DNA of 64,000 nt from Pardosa pseudoannulata (taxonomy: Eukaryota > Arthropoda > Arachnida > Araneae > Lycosidae): NCBI GenBank assembly GCA_032207245.1, contig CM063503.1, positions 59,763,076 to 59,827,075 on the forward strand, read 5' to 3'. Shown in pieces: positions 1-13,251 of this stretch. The notes under the pieces were generated by a model, which saw nothing but the letters and a program-made list of their open reading frames with translations, was not told the DNA's origin and ran no database searches. How positions within the stretch are numbered: position 1 is the stretch's first letter; each line of letters starts with the position of its first letter. The position numbers were made by a program, and so were the translations under genes.

Positions 1-34
<34 letters not shown>
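1..34. repeat. (TA)n microsatellite at left edge
   Basis: Pure AT dinucleotide run cut by the window edge. Confidence 0.95.
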
Positions 35-37
<3 letters not shown>

Positions 38-133
38 AGGAAGAATTAACAACTGAATTCCATGGGCCAAGCCCTCTAATTCAGGAGTTACTGATAATAA
101 TATGCAAACACTAGTGACATTGAGTTGCATAAC

Positions 134-135
<2 letters not shown>

Positions 136-202
<67 letters not shown>
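136..202. repeat. (TA)n microsatellite
   Basis: Uninterrupted AT dinucleotide run of about 67 bp. Tyr-Ile repeat open frames across it are artefacts. Confidence 0.95.
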
Positions 203-205
<3 letters not shown>

Positions 206-2298
206 TTATATAGGTGATTAACATAAATCTTTATACAACTACTAACTGGACTAAAAAGATAAAAAAAATTCTGGTTCATTAAACTAAATATTCTTTTTAT
301 TTTCTATTAATTGCTGTGAAGTTTCCATATTTATTTTTCCCCTTTAGCTTATTTAATGCTTCTCCTTTGTTATTTAGGTCATTCTTTTCCATGTTATTGT
401 TTCTATTACTCCTGTGTTATTGTTTATTCACAGATTTTTTTTATTTATATTTCAATTTTATATTTTTGTCTTTTTTATTATTCTTATATTTTCTTTGTAC
501 TTTGTAATTTTGCCAATTTTGTCATTCTTATTGTTTTTCTTAAAACATTGGCTTTTAATTTTTCTTATATTTATTTTTAAGTTTCTTCTTAGGTTTACTG
601 CCTGTTATATACCATTTGAACTTTATTTTATTTGAGACAAGTATTATTATCTATGCTTTAAACATCTTTCTAACTCTTCTGTACATTTTGTAAATCTTTT
701 TTCCTCTATCTAAAGTCCCTAAAAAAATAATAATGATAATATCTTTCTCTAATATCTACTTCTTTCTATAATTATTAATAAAGTGTTTTACATTACATTA
801 GCATAAATAGCATTTTCATATTTATTGTAAACTTCTTTCATGCAACTATATTTTTCTTTGTGCCTTTCACTCATTTAGACATTATATCAAATTTGTAAAT
901 ATCCTGACTGTTCATTCAAATGGATGTAAACTTGTTAAGTTCAATAAGCTACTCGCAAACAATAACATTTTAATTTTCTAAACTCTTTATTTATAATTTA
1001 TCAAAATTAATGCTTCTTTTATAGCATATATAATTCACTTTTATGTACTCAATATTGTTACTTTTTGCTAAGAAAATTAATGTAACATTGAATACATTTC
1101 TGTATATATTGTAAACACTTATTTTTCTGTATGCACCTTAAATTGAAGAAGTTTAGGTGATTAAAGTTTAGTTGAATTTATTATTTGCTTTGAAAAATTA
1201 ATTCCTCATTCATGTATAGCAAAATGCCAAAAACACTTATTTAAAAAAAGGAAAGAAGAACATGCTAATAATATACATAGAATTATAATGGGTTTCAGTA
1301 AAAACTTTTCTTTTGATCTTCAAGATAAGGATTTAGTTACCACTGGATACATGGATATATAGTAATGTACAAACGCAATGTTGAATTATTTGTGAAATTT
1401 GGTGGAAATTGTCTGAAAATTGAAAGCTGTTGTGTTCTTTCTGATAATATGAGACTTGATCTACCAATGGTCGATCAGACTTAAAAAGTTAATATGCAAA
1501 ATAAATTTTTTTTTAATTACTCACAAGCTACAGATAGAATATTATACAAACAGTTGTACTGCTCAGTACAAATACTGCAAGGCAATTTCTAACCTATACT
1601 ATCATAAAATTAATTTTGGAGGAATGGACACAAAATGCAGCTTTGCTTCCACATAACGATTAATTTGCATGTAATGGGATAAGATGTACAATAAAGTCTT
1701 GTCAAAGGATAGTTTACAAAGGCTATTATATAATCAGATAATAAATGTACCTATGATATATAAGTAGTGAAAGAAAAATATCAAGAGCATAACTTTCTTT
1801 TTCTTTATAAACAACTGAAATGAGAAAAACTTATAATAAAATACTTCAGTGTCTGTAGCATGCGACAACTGTACCAGGCATAAGAAGTATGTACTTCTTT
1901 GAATGCAAAGGTTATTTAAGAATTAGGAAAAGAATAAGAGCTGACAAAAAAATTCTGTCAGTGTTTCTTTTGATGGAAGAAAAATTGGAAGTCTCATCCC
2001 AATTATGTAATATTTATTTATGTCAAAAAAATATATTGGATTAATGTTAGAAATCCTCTTAAAAGACGGGGATGCAAAAATTAAATTCTTACCTAAACAT
2101 ATTCCATCCCCATCTTACTATTAGCTGAAAAGTGACAATTGTATTGTCTTTTAATATTATTTGTACTGTTGATATTAATACCACAGATGAAAGAAATAAT
2201 AATAAATAAAGCAATGAATCCAATACTTTATTATGTAAAAACTAGAAAAAATGTACTTCTAAACTGGGTACCACATGACATATGAAACTGAAAAATTT

Positions 2299-2335
2299 TA
2301 ATAATTAGCTAAATAATTAGTTAAATAATTAGCTT
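2299..2335. repeat. 13-bp minisatellite, three units
   Basis: Three near-identical units of the type AATAATTAGCTAA follow one another head to tail. Confidence 0.7.
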
Positions 2336-2445
2336 AAAGCTTTCAAAGTTTCCCAATATAGATATAATGTATTTTTATTCCTCTTAATTTTTTTTAGTTT
2401 TATATTTTACATTTTAAAGTATATCAAAATAACTGTTATAATTCC

Positions 2446-2477
<32 letters not shown>

Positions 2478-2629
2478 ATTTATAAATTTACTTTCTAAAT
2501 TAAGAAAAAATGCTAACAATGTGTGGTCAAGTTTAAATCTGTTTTTTAAAAATGCTTCTGAACCATCATTCAAAATTTCTTCCCCATATGTTAGAAACAT
2601 TTAGAGGTATCCTTTGACTCAAATTTTAA

Positions 2630-2880
2630 TACTGAGCAATGGTAACTTAGCAAAGGTAGTGATCTTGTAATTGAAAGGTTACAGATTTGATGCTCTAGCC
2701 AGACTAATATCTGCTTCATTAAAGGTGACTGGGGCATGAAAAATATGTTTATGGTCACAATGTCCTCCAAGTTCTCAAACAATACCTCTTGGAGTATCAG
2801 ACCAATAGTGGGGGTCTTCTACTGGATCACTGCTTCTAAATTATGAGGACCCAGTGGGAGTAATGTTACTCGCATCCATA
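2630..2880 (+). mobile_element. SINE-like repeat, family B copy 1
   Basis: It shares a 28-bp identical core (about 2759-2786, starting AATGTCCTCC) and collinear flanks with 7842-8040. The left part resembles a tRNA-like head (TAACTTAGCAAAGGTAGTGA, then a GGTTACAGATTTGATGC box-B-like stretch). It is probably a tRNA-derived SINE on the plus strand, but the ends and target duplication were not resolved. Confidence 0.5.
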
Positions 2881-4137
2881 GCATTCTTTAAGTTACACAT
2901 GCTTCCAGGTGATGCTAAATGGGTAAAAGCTTCGCAACCTTGTACTGGCATAAAAGTAGAAAACGAGGCATGCTGACAAATATTTAAAGCTGTATAACTC
3001 AGTAACATTTTGACCAACTTTAAATAATTGATATTTTAGCAATCAGTATCAAAAGTTCTACAAGTGTATAAAATTATATCAAAAGAGTAGATGAGTATCA
3101 TGGCCTAGATAAAACATGAAATGACCCAGAAAAATTGACTTCTTACTTTAAGTTGTATGTACAAAACAACTACCTGTAAATACATGGATTTCAAAAGTAC
3201 TATTTCTCCAATGCATGCTTGAAATATAACACCTGCAATAATGCATAGTTTAGTAAAATTTACCAATATTTGCATTGTTTAAATTAAAAAATGTTTTATT
3301 GAGAGAGATAGCGAAAATATAGAAAGAGAATGAAAGATATGTACCAAATGTGCAAATAAAAAAGATGAAAATCTTAATCTATTTGTGACAAGTGAGATAG
3401 AATATATGTATAGAATATATGGCATGTATTTACAGACAACATGCAAATTAAATGTAAATAGCTTCATTAAATATATTTATGAACATTTTTTGCTCTCTTT
3501 CTCCCTTTATTACTTTTAGTAAATCAATATTATTATAGAATTTAGGAAGAAACTCTCCTGGCTGTGAGATACCCTCATATGTAATCCTGTTCCTTTTTCA
3601 TTCTTATATAATGCAAGGTTAACACCTTTTTCAAGTACATTTAAGTATATCATTAAGAACTTAATAAAAAAATTCTTGATAATCAGATTTAGGAAATCCA
3701 TTGAGATTAATGAACCTCATAACTAAAGAAATTACAGAAAATAATACAAATGGCTGAGGAAGAAATAAAAATTTTATTTCAATGGAAAAAAATACAGTAA
3801 CAATATTTACACAGTATATAAAAAAATATAGAGAGATAATTAAAACTATAATACTTCAAAACACATGATGCAAGCAGTATTGAACCATGTTTAAGTTCTT
3901 GTTACTGTGTTTTAACATTTTATAAATGTTTTTACTTTCTTTATTTCTGTAATCAGGAATTATTTTTAATTCAAAGATATAAACACCATAAATATTAATT
4001 TCTTATCAGAGAACAATGTAATATAAGACAAAGTTATGGTTCAAAATAATCGTCTGAAACAGTAATTTTTCTGTCCCTTCACAAGAATTTTTGGTAATTG
4101 TAACACATCTTTCCTCAATTATGTAAGCCAAATTTGC

Positions 4138-4313
4138 CATACAAACTTTTTGTGAAATCCAAAGAAATAAACACCATAAAAAATTAGTTTAGAATTGCTG
4201 AACACTGCAATAAGAGATTAACATAAATATTCAAAAACCAAATATTTATTCTTGAGTAAATAGCTATCAATATAAACTAACAGAAACAAACTAATGAAAA
4301 ACTTCAAAACTTT
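4138..4313. repeat. 176-bp direct repeat, copy 1
   Basis: Matches 4628-4803 with about 6 differences in 176 bp by hand alignment (about 97% identity). The 60 bp before it resemble a diverged copy near 4435-4530. Confidence 0.85.
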
Positions 4314-4627
4314 AACTAAATGCAAAATATACAACACAAAAAACTTGAAAAACACAAATGATAATAAAACATAATCTGGGTTAGTGGAAAAATGTCTTAA
4401 AATCATATGTTATTATCCAGAAAGATTTTTTTCCACCCTTCACAAGGAGCTTTGGTAGTTTTTTCCAATCATGTAATTCAAATTTCTCATACAATTTTTT
4501 CATCAAATATGAAGAAATAAACATTATAAAAATAAAAAACAATTCAGAGCTTTTTCTGCTTGTACTGGTTTTCAGTACGCTTATTCACTTGAATAACACT
4601 TATTTGACACCTTTTTATAAATATTGT

Positions 4628-4803
4628 CATACAAACTTTTTGTGAAATCCAAAGAAATAAACACCATAAAAAATTAGTTTACAATCACTGAACACTGCAA
4701 TAAGAGATTAACATAAATCTTTGAAAACCAAATATTTATTCTTGAGTAAATAGCTATCAATATAAACTAACAGAAACAAACTAATGAAAAACTTCAAAAC
4801 TTT
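4628..4803. repeat. 176-bp direct repeat, copy 2
   Basis: Second copy of the 4138-4313 unit, offset 490 bp, same orientation. A more diverged partial unit lies between the two, so this looks like a decaying local tandem array. Confidence 0.85.
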
Positions 4804-5303
4804 CCAAAGTTAAAATCCAAACTATCCTGAGTTAAAATTAATATTAAAATCTTAAATTATAGATTTTCCTATTTAATAACACCAATTGAAAATACTTTAT
4901 AACAATTATGGTCTTTCTTATAAGATCAAAAAATTTTTAGAGGGACAAAACTAAATTTTAAAACCAAAGATCAATTCTGCTACTTTTTTACAGGTACAAA
5001 GTATTTTATTGCTCTGTTAGGCATTATTTGTAGGGATTAGAATCAACACCCAATTTAATCATTCAATAAAGTACAGCTGTAAGAAATATGCATAAGTACT
5101 TATTTTACATTAGTACTTACATGAAAATTTTAAGAATCTGAAAATTTTTAATAATAACAGAATTTAAACATTTTATAATTCAATTAGGAGATTGCAATAT
5201 GTAGCAGCTGCTTCAAAAGAAAATATACAAATATAATGAGTAAGAGATCATATCAGATACATTCCATATTCTGACAAAAAAAAAAAATGCAATCATTTTG
5301 AAT

Positions 5304-5309
5304 TTTATT
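5304..5309 (-). other. possible polyadenylation signal AATAAA
   Basis: On the minus strand an AATAAA hexamer lies about 215 bp beyond the stop codon of the zinc-domain gene. In AT-rich DNA the hexamer is common, so this is only a candidate. Confidence 0.25.
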
Positions 5310-5523
5310 AAACTATACGAAAAAATATATATTTGCAACACAGATGATAAAATCTTCAAACTGTCACAGATAAGAATTTGTTGTTGACAGTTCAGAATAA
5401 TTGAAAATATTAGACTATTAATTATATCACAATATTTAATAATCTTTGAAAATATTAACAAATAAAATTAAAAGCTCTGTTAAAAGACTATCAAATTCAA
5501 AAGCAAAAAATTTTAACTTAATG

Positions 5524-6425
5524 TTAAAACTTATTGATTCCAACCCGTGTTGGTGATAGGATTCCATTTGGGAAATGTGCACTATATAAGTTTGATGGAC
5601 TAACAGTAGGGCTATTAGGCAAGCAAAGTTGCACAACTGTGTATGTGTTAGAAGAAGGGTTATAAAGCGTAAGATGAGAGTTATTTATTGAGACTGCTCT
5701 TTGTACTGAACAGACTACATTTGTATTAATATTTGTCATATTCGTTATTAAAGGCACAGGTGGTGGATTAATTATAGTAACAAAATTGTTAGTTTGTACT
5801 GATGAAGATGAGATATAGTAGGAGTTGTTATTACTAACTACTGATGAAGATGAGATATAGTAGGAGTTGCTATTACTAACTACTGATGAAGAAGGCATTG
5901 CATTATTTTGTGATCTTGTATTCAAACTGCAACAATTTACTATTTTGGGACTTTTAAGCTTGTTTCTATTTTTACCAAAATTCTGATTTGCTTTAGAATG
6001 TGATAGCCTTTTTTGAATGCGACTATTGTAGTTTCCTCTTTTATCCATACCTTTTAATTCATTTTCCTTAGAGTTTGAAAATATTTGTCCACCATTTGGA
6101 CAGTTATTAGCCTCTTCAACAATTTCTTCTATCATTACTTCATTTTGATGAATGACAATTTGATTGAAATCGGGACAGTTGTTATCCTCTTCATTTGGGT
6201 CTTCTATTTTAACTGTGATTTCCTTTTGATGAATGACAATTTCATCGAAATTTAGACAGTTGTCATTCTCTTCATCTGTATCTTCTACTTTTATTGGAAC
6301 TTCAGTGGACATATTACTTGGAGAATCATATTCTTCCTCTTCATCGACAGGTTCAACTTTAATTTCTTCAGCAATTAAAGTGTCAATTCTTGAACAAGCA
6401 TGGGGTCCAGAATTGCAAATAGGCA
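5524..6425 (-). CDS. zinc-domain gene, coding exon 4 (acidic/Ser-Asn tail)
   Basis: 902 nt including the TAA stop, after an AATTTTCTTCAG acceptor. It begins with three tandem acidic repeats of about 27 aa, each with a DN/NC step and IVIHQ in the first two; the first two carry a psi-K-x-E motif. It continues through a basic region to a Ser/Asn-rich tail with a duplicated 14-residue unit. Reading starts in the codon split with exon 3, not at an ATG. Confidence 0.8.
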
Positions 6426-9400
6426 CTGAAGAAAATTAAAGTAATACTTTTATAAGTTATGGTTTTTTACATAAGTATCATCAAAAGTGAAAATTACAAT
6501 ACAGAGTTATTAAAAATTCCTTATTTTTGAGAATGAATAACATAGAAAAATAATACATCAATACATGCAAACTTTATATTATGAACAAGTAATGGCAATC
6601 ATGTATGCTTCTATTTCACTGAAACTGATTTAAAAATTTCACATTGGCAAAAGTGATGATTATCTCTGCAGAAAAGAAAGCTTTTTCTCTCTGTAGAACT
6701 GTAATCACTGTTTAGTGGGAATTTTATAAAAGATAAATTAATCAACCATTTTTCTAACTTCAATTTTAACAAAATGAGACACTACCCAACTGGGCTACAA
6801 AGGTTTGTTGTTTCCTTACCACAGCAATACCCTATAATTGAATTGGTTACAGTGAACCAGTTAACATCAAATTGTACAGCTGGCTACGTAGGTCACCTGA
6901 TATACCCTTACTATTTTTTCCTTTCATGTTTTTTATAATATGAAGTCTATGGGCCATTAATAGCCATAAATTTATGAAAACTTAAACTATGAAAAAACTG
7001 ACAGCTGATGATGTACAATCAATTACCAGTGGTAATTTATAATTTGTTTAAACGGAATTTACATGCAGTTATGACATTATAGATGCAACTAAAAAGAATT
7101 AAATCAAATACATATTTTCCATTTGTATTCATGTATTACATATTGTTATGCATTTTTAATTTATGAAAATATAGAATTATGAAATCAGATAATTTTGAAT
7201 AACCCTGTATAATTCCACAATTTTAAAGATAAAAAACCCATAAAACTTTATTATTTTAAAGAACAATCAATGATAAAAAACTTGAATGTTTGTGACTAAG
7301 TTTAACATCACCTCACCGTTTACATACTATAAATGGTTACTATAAATGGCTACTATAATGGTTACTATAAATGGTTACAGAAAGCATTGTCAATTATGAC
7401 AGGTCTTGGTACAATACTAAGAATGAAATTGATGTGAAACAGACTATCATTTGAGTATGACTTCATTTGACATTATGATTAAATAACAATTGCAAGAAAC
7501 AGTAGAATTGAAAATACTTTTATTTAGAAGAAATATATCATTACTTTGACTAATATTACCTGTAGATATAATTATCCACTGTATTTGATTTCCCTAAGAT
7601 GACACTTAATGATACTTTTATAATTCAAAACTTTAATATTATATTTTTATCATATAAAACTGTAATTTTTTCTATTAATCTAAAATACAACAGACCATTT
7701 TAAAATCTTAATTCAATGTTCTGTCTTAATCTTGTAGATCAACTATAACATTATAAAAAATTTCACTGTGAAAGCGCTGAATATGAAAGAAATAATGAGG
7801 CAAGTTTTTTATTAAATAAGTACCACTTTAATATTAAGAGCCATTGTGGATCACTCAGTAAAGGCAGCGACCTTGTAACTGGTGGACAACAGGATTAAAG
7901 CTTGAGTCAGCTTAAGATCATTAATGTTGACTGCAGTATGTAAAATAGGTTTGTGGTTGCAATGTCCTCCAAGTTCTCAAACAATACCCCTGGTGATGGC
8001 AAGCTCTAAATTACAAGGAAAAAGGGGGAAGTAATGTATTAAAAACACTCACATACTTTTTATCAGTTTTGTATGTGAAAGCCTGTACATTGTCACTTCC
8101 ACTAATACAGAACCATACTTGTCATACTGTAAAACAAACTTTTAAATTTAAACTTCATAGAAATATATCACTTGACTACACACTGGCTAAATGATTGGTT
8201 TTGTGTCCTTCAGTGAAAATTTTCAGCCTTCAACTAGTTGTTGTTGTTGCTAAGCTCCAAGTCCAGCCACTGCTAGACTCTGGACATTATTAACATCATG
8301 TTGTACACTAGTTATACAGTGAAAATTCTAACAAAAAAATTATCCAAGATACAATTCTTAAAAGTAATTTTAAAATTAAAAGCATACAACATTTTTTCCA
8401 ATTTCAGCTAATATACTTACTGTTAAAAGCATAGTTTTTAAACCAATGATTAAAGCCATAACTATTTCACTTTTGAAAGAAATGAATAGTTTTCTGTTAA
8501 TATTAAAAAAGCATTTCAAACTTTTACTGTCTCTCACCCCCATTAGTACTTTTTTTTTTTTTTTTTTTTTTTTTTCAATGGTAGATTTAAAAATATCAGT
8601 GAATATTTTTGAACATATTTCTTAAAATATTTATCATACAGGCATTTCTTCCTGATTTGAAAACATCTTTAAAATAAACAAGTATAATAAGTTACCTTTA
8701 TTAATCTCAGCATTCTTTTTTAACTGCTTCCATTTTTTGTAGAGGGTGTAGACAGCAGTCATACGAGGATTCATTGTAGAGCCATCTGGTGCTCTAACTT
8801 TTCTTTTCCTTAAATTTTCTTCGTGTAGACGTTTTGCTTTAATGCCCTTTATGCCATTGTTAAAATAGCCATAATAGCTATCACATACCTAAAATATTAG
8901 ATAACTTTAACTAATTGCTTTGTATTATTTACTCACTAAATAATTTTATAGCATACTTAAGTTCAATAAATACAATTGATGATCAAATAAATTGAAGTTT
9001 GAAATTTTTGCACCAAAATACATTAAGAAGGGAGGGAGGGTTGTAGGATAAAAAAAATCTCCAGAAAATTTTGTGGACTTTGATATCAAAAGGGATGTAA
9101 AAACAAGTATTAGCAAAAATCCTTTCAGATAGATAGGAGAGGAAGAAAGTGAAATTCCTTGTATTATCACAATTAAATATTAAAAAAAAAATGATTAAAA
9201 GATATGAAAGTAGACTAAACATTTAATAGGATTAAATTTACTTTGAAAAGGAAAAAAATTAAATAAAATCAGATATACTCTCTTGGGCATTGTCTGTACT
9301 ATTTTTTATGTACAACGAAGATGGCATTTCTTTTACCTTAAAATGTTGTGCTGATTGAAGAATTTTAATACTGCATGCTAGAAGTTGATTTTGGGATTTA

Positions 9401-12400
9401 TTCTCATATTTTATTTAAATCAAATTAAACATTTTTCTAGTTAATGTAATTTTGTATTACTTGTAGCTAGATTAGTAATAGATTAAACATTGGGTTTTTT
9501 TTTTTTTAATATTTTAATTGTCTTTAAGCTCCTTTACAGTATTGAATAATTATGATAAAAATGTTCTAAAAACAAAATTTTAAATTTATAACTTATAGGA
9601 ATTTAATATAGTACTTTTGAAACACATTTAGTTTTTCACCATTTTACATGAATCTGAATATAAGTAGCATAATGTGTAACTCTGTAAATTGGCCATTCCC
9701 AGCAGTTACTTAATGCAAATGTAGTACTGTACATTAACACTGTACCTTACTCTTAACATATTTTAATGAACAATAATTTAAAGCATTAATCTTCCAAGTA
9801 ATAAATAAATGCAGCAATGATGCATGCATTCTTGCTGTATCAGGTGATTTTTTTTTAAACAGGATTCTCAAAACTTTCAGATTGTTGTGCGTAAGTGATT
9901 TTGGTCTGGAAATAAATATACATAAGACTAAATACATGAGCATTGTTTGTAAAGGAACAAATACAGATACTGAAGTTAAAAGAGATAAAATTAGAAAGAG
10001 TCGGAGTTTAAATACTTAGGTTCAACTGACACTGAAAATAATATGCCACAAATTGAATAAAGGCTAAATGCAAGAAATGGCAGCTTTTATGCCCTTAAGA
10101 AATTATTAAGATCTAAAGTAATAACATAGAAAACAAAGCTTTAAGTATATAAAACTATAATCAGACCAATAGTTATTTATGGGTTATAGACCTGAATAAG
10201 ATGTTAATAACCTGGGAGAGAGAAATTTTGAGAGCCAATTTGAACCCATCAGATATGGTGATGTTTGGAGGAGACATTACAATCATGAAATTGTTTTGAG
10301 AACTATTAAGAGAAAAAAATGTTTAGAGAAAAAGACAAACTACATAAAGACAATGAGAATTCAATCGCTTGGACATATGGAGAATGGATGATAGCAGAAG
10401 AATGAAGAAGGTTTTCAAGGGCCAATACCAAAGACAAGGGTAAAGGAGAAGACTCAAAAAGAGATGGATAAAAGAAGTGGAGAAAGATCTAGGGGTCATT
10501 TGGATCACAAACTGGAAAATGAAGTCAAGAGACAGACAATTTTGCAATCATATTTTTAGGGAGTCTATGGTCTAACATGGATTATAGTGCTACAGAATTA
10601 GTTGGTGTATAAGTAAATCCAGAACTTTTGTCAAAAGCACTTTAGTAACTAACAATGAATAAGTAATACATTTTTTTTTTTCCAGTTTTAGGTAAGAAAA
10701 CTTATAAATCTCATTATTCCCCTCCCCCCCCAATTAAAAAATTGTCACCTAAAGAATAGTATGACTATTAGCTCCTCCATACAGAAATTTTGGCTGTCCT
10801 ACTGTATTCATGTATAAAATTTTCTAATTCTGTAAAAACAGGTCATCTTTTTTTGAAAGCTGCAAGCCAAAATAAATTAAAATGGCAGCATTTGTGCCTA
10901 ATTTGTAAAATAAGAACTTGCACAGGGTGCTTATACTCAATTCAGTTTTTTCCTATTTCCAGTATTAAGTGAAAAATTCCTGTAATTATTGAACATGAAT
11001 GAACAAAATCAAGGATTTTAAAAGCAAATTTCAATACCAAATTAAAACAGTTCATGAACGTTATACACAGGTCAGTTCTTGTTGGTTAACCAGCAGTAAC
11101 TTCTGAAAAAAGACTTAGTAATAAATCTAAATTCTCATTGCTATTTCAGAAATTTTCATACATCCCTTGTAATAAGTGATAGCCTTTGTATCTCAGTCAA
11201 GAACGCTTCTGAAAAATCTAACTTCAAAAATTTATCATTTTGCAAATTATATTCATCACTATAACCCTGGGATAACTTCTTAGGGCTCAAGGGCCATAAT
11301 GAAAATCTTATTCATGATTTATGGTCACACTTTCATAATTAACCAATTTTCATACAATTCTACAACTAGAAAAGAAGTATTACCATGAAATAATATGCAT
11401 AATTTAGTTAAAAACAAATGTTTTTAGTTGCTTAAAGCAGTTTGAGGCTCTTATGTTATAAAATATATTTTTAGGGATCATGACTATTTCTATAATTTAA
11501 ATGTAAGAATATAAATAAGTAAGAAATGAAAATAGAAAAATGGCTTTTTAAAAGTTTAAGGGAAATAAAGCTCTTACAAGACTAATTATTTTACATTTGA
11601 ATAAAAGAGTGAAATTAAAAATAAACAAAAAGATATGCCTCAAACAAATTAATTTTGAGGATGATCACTAAACATCAAATTATTTAAATTAACATTGATA
11701 AAAGACAACAAGAAAAATTAACAAAACACAAACTGAAATTAATAAAGTAATCAAAATAAAATTTGAAGGACAATTTAGATAGAGCATTGTATAAACTAAT
11801 ATATGGATATCCTAATGCTAATCTCAGTAGATTAAGCAGAAATAAATTTGCAAAAAGGTATTGCTTTTTTAAAATAATGACATAAAAAAAACTACAGATC
11901 TATGAATTTTTTTTTCCGAAAAGCTTTTACAGGTTAAAAAATTGACCTCACTATCCACATGTGACTCACCAGATGGAAACTCCTGCTGTAACCCAAATCA
12001 AAATATTGTAAGTATTGTTTCATGGATGTTCTATGCTAGATATTAAAGATGATTTGTTCTTGGGTTGTTAGTTTAAAAATGATTTGCTTGTTTGATAAAT
12101 GCATATATACCAATGGATCAAAATCTCCTTTATAAAATTTTCAAGAATTATACGAGTTTTAATCAGTATATTTTTCTTTAATTGTAAAGGTAAAAAACTA
12201 AAGTGACATTTTAAAATATTCAGCAACGAACAGTGATATCTTAAATTTTTATTGCAAACTTTGTATTATATATAAGATAGTTTTGTAAACTTATGTGATA
12301 GCAGTTTAATTATTAGTAGTACACATAAATATTATTAACTTTATATATGTGTAAATAGTAACAGAAAATCAGTGGTATTATCTGCATGGGTCTGGATTCT

Positions 12401-13179
12401 TTCAGTAACCTAAAGAATCACAATGATGACAGAAATACAACTAATAGTATACAATTTAGATTATAATCACCTGAGTTTAGAGGCCCTCTGTCAGATCTTC
12501 CTTCATATCAAACAAACACATACATTTAAAAGAGATCATTTCTCATACTGAGTTAAAAGTTTGACCTCAAAACTTAAGACATTAGATCTATTTAAATAAG
12601 ATAGAATAACACAATACTAGAAACAAAGCAAAAGAAATACAAACAATAGTTCTACAGAAGACAGTGATATAAATTTTCCTTCCACATTGCATAACACTGT
12701 CTCCTATGTATAAATGGTATGTTTGACATTATGCTAACTGAAGATATAACAATGATTAGACTGTAAATGCTTACTTCTTTTGGTATTTTGCCTATTTTAG
12801 AAGAAATACCATGACTGTGCTGTCTGTTAATCTTGATGACAGCACGAAGTGGGGGTGAAAGACGTAAAAATTCATCATTCGCTTTCTGCAAACTTTTCAC
12901 ACCTATAGATATCCTAGAATTACAGGATTCTGTGTGTGCTAAATGGCAATTCCACTCTTTTTGAAATAGGAACCTACAAAAATTAAATTATTTTACAAAA
13001 ACAGTACTAATACTATAAAACTATGTTTATATTTTCTTTAATGCAAAATAAACTGTTAAAAATTCTTACAATTAACAGAATAATTATGAAACATAACATT
13101 CTCATAAACAGCCATGGCAAATCCTATTGATGCTCGACTACAACACACAACAGTAATAAGATTATGTGCTTTTCGTCAG

Positions 13180-13251
<72 letters not shown>

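Larger units (their letters stand above)
203..4070. other. AT-rich intergenic DNA, no gene seen
   Basis: This stretch lies downstream of the minus-strand zinc-domain gene. It has T-rich segments (300-640), a 13-bp minisatellite near 2299-2335, a C8/A17 homopolymer near 2443-2473 and one SINE-like copy at 2630-2880. Short open frames are low-complexity Phe/Leu/Ile strings without coding character. Confidence 0.6.
6426..8695 (-). other. intron 3 of the zinc-domain gene
   Basis: AT-rich intron with a 13-bp minisatellite (7325-7379), one SINE family B copy (7842-8040) and a T-run of about 35 bases near 8540-8575. No further exon is needed to keep the frame. Confidence 0.6.

Noticed and set aside
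88..279. Minus-strand frame with a long Tyr-Ile repeat, and similar frames at 42909, 46158, 46576, 55171 and 57321
   Set aside because: Produced by (TA)n microsatellites.
316..635. Three overlapping plus-strand frames of 63-74 codons
   Set aside because: They are Phe/Leu/Tyr strings from a T-rich stretch, overlap in different frames and have no motif or splice context.
10323..10547. 74-codon minus-strand frame
   Set aside because: Antisense to the decayed LINE fragment.
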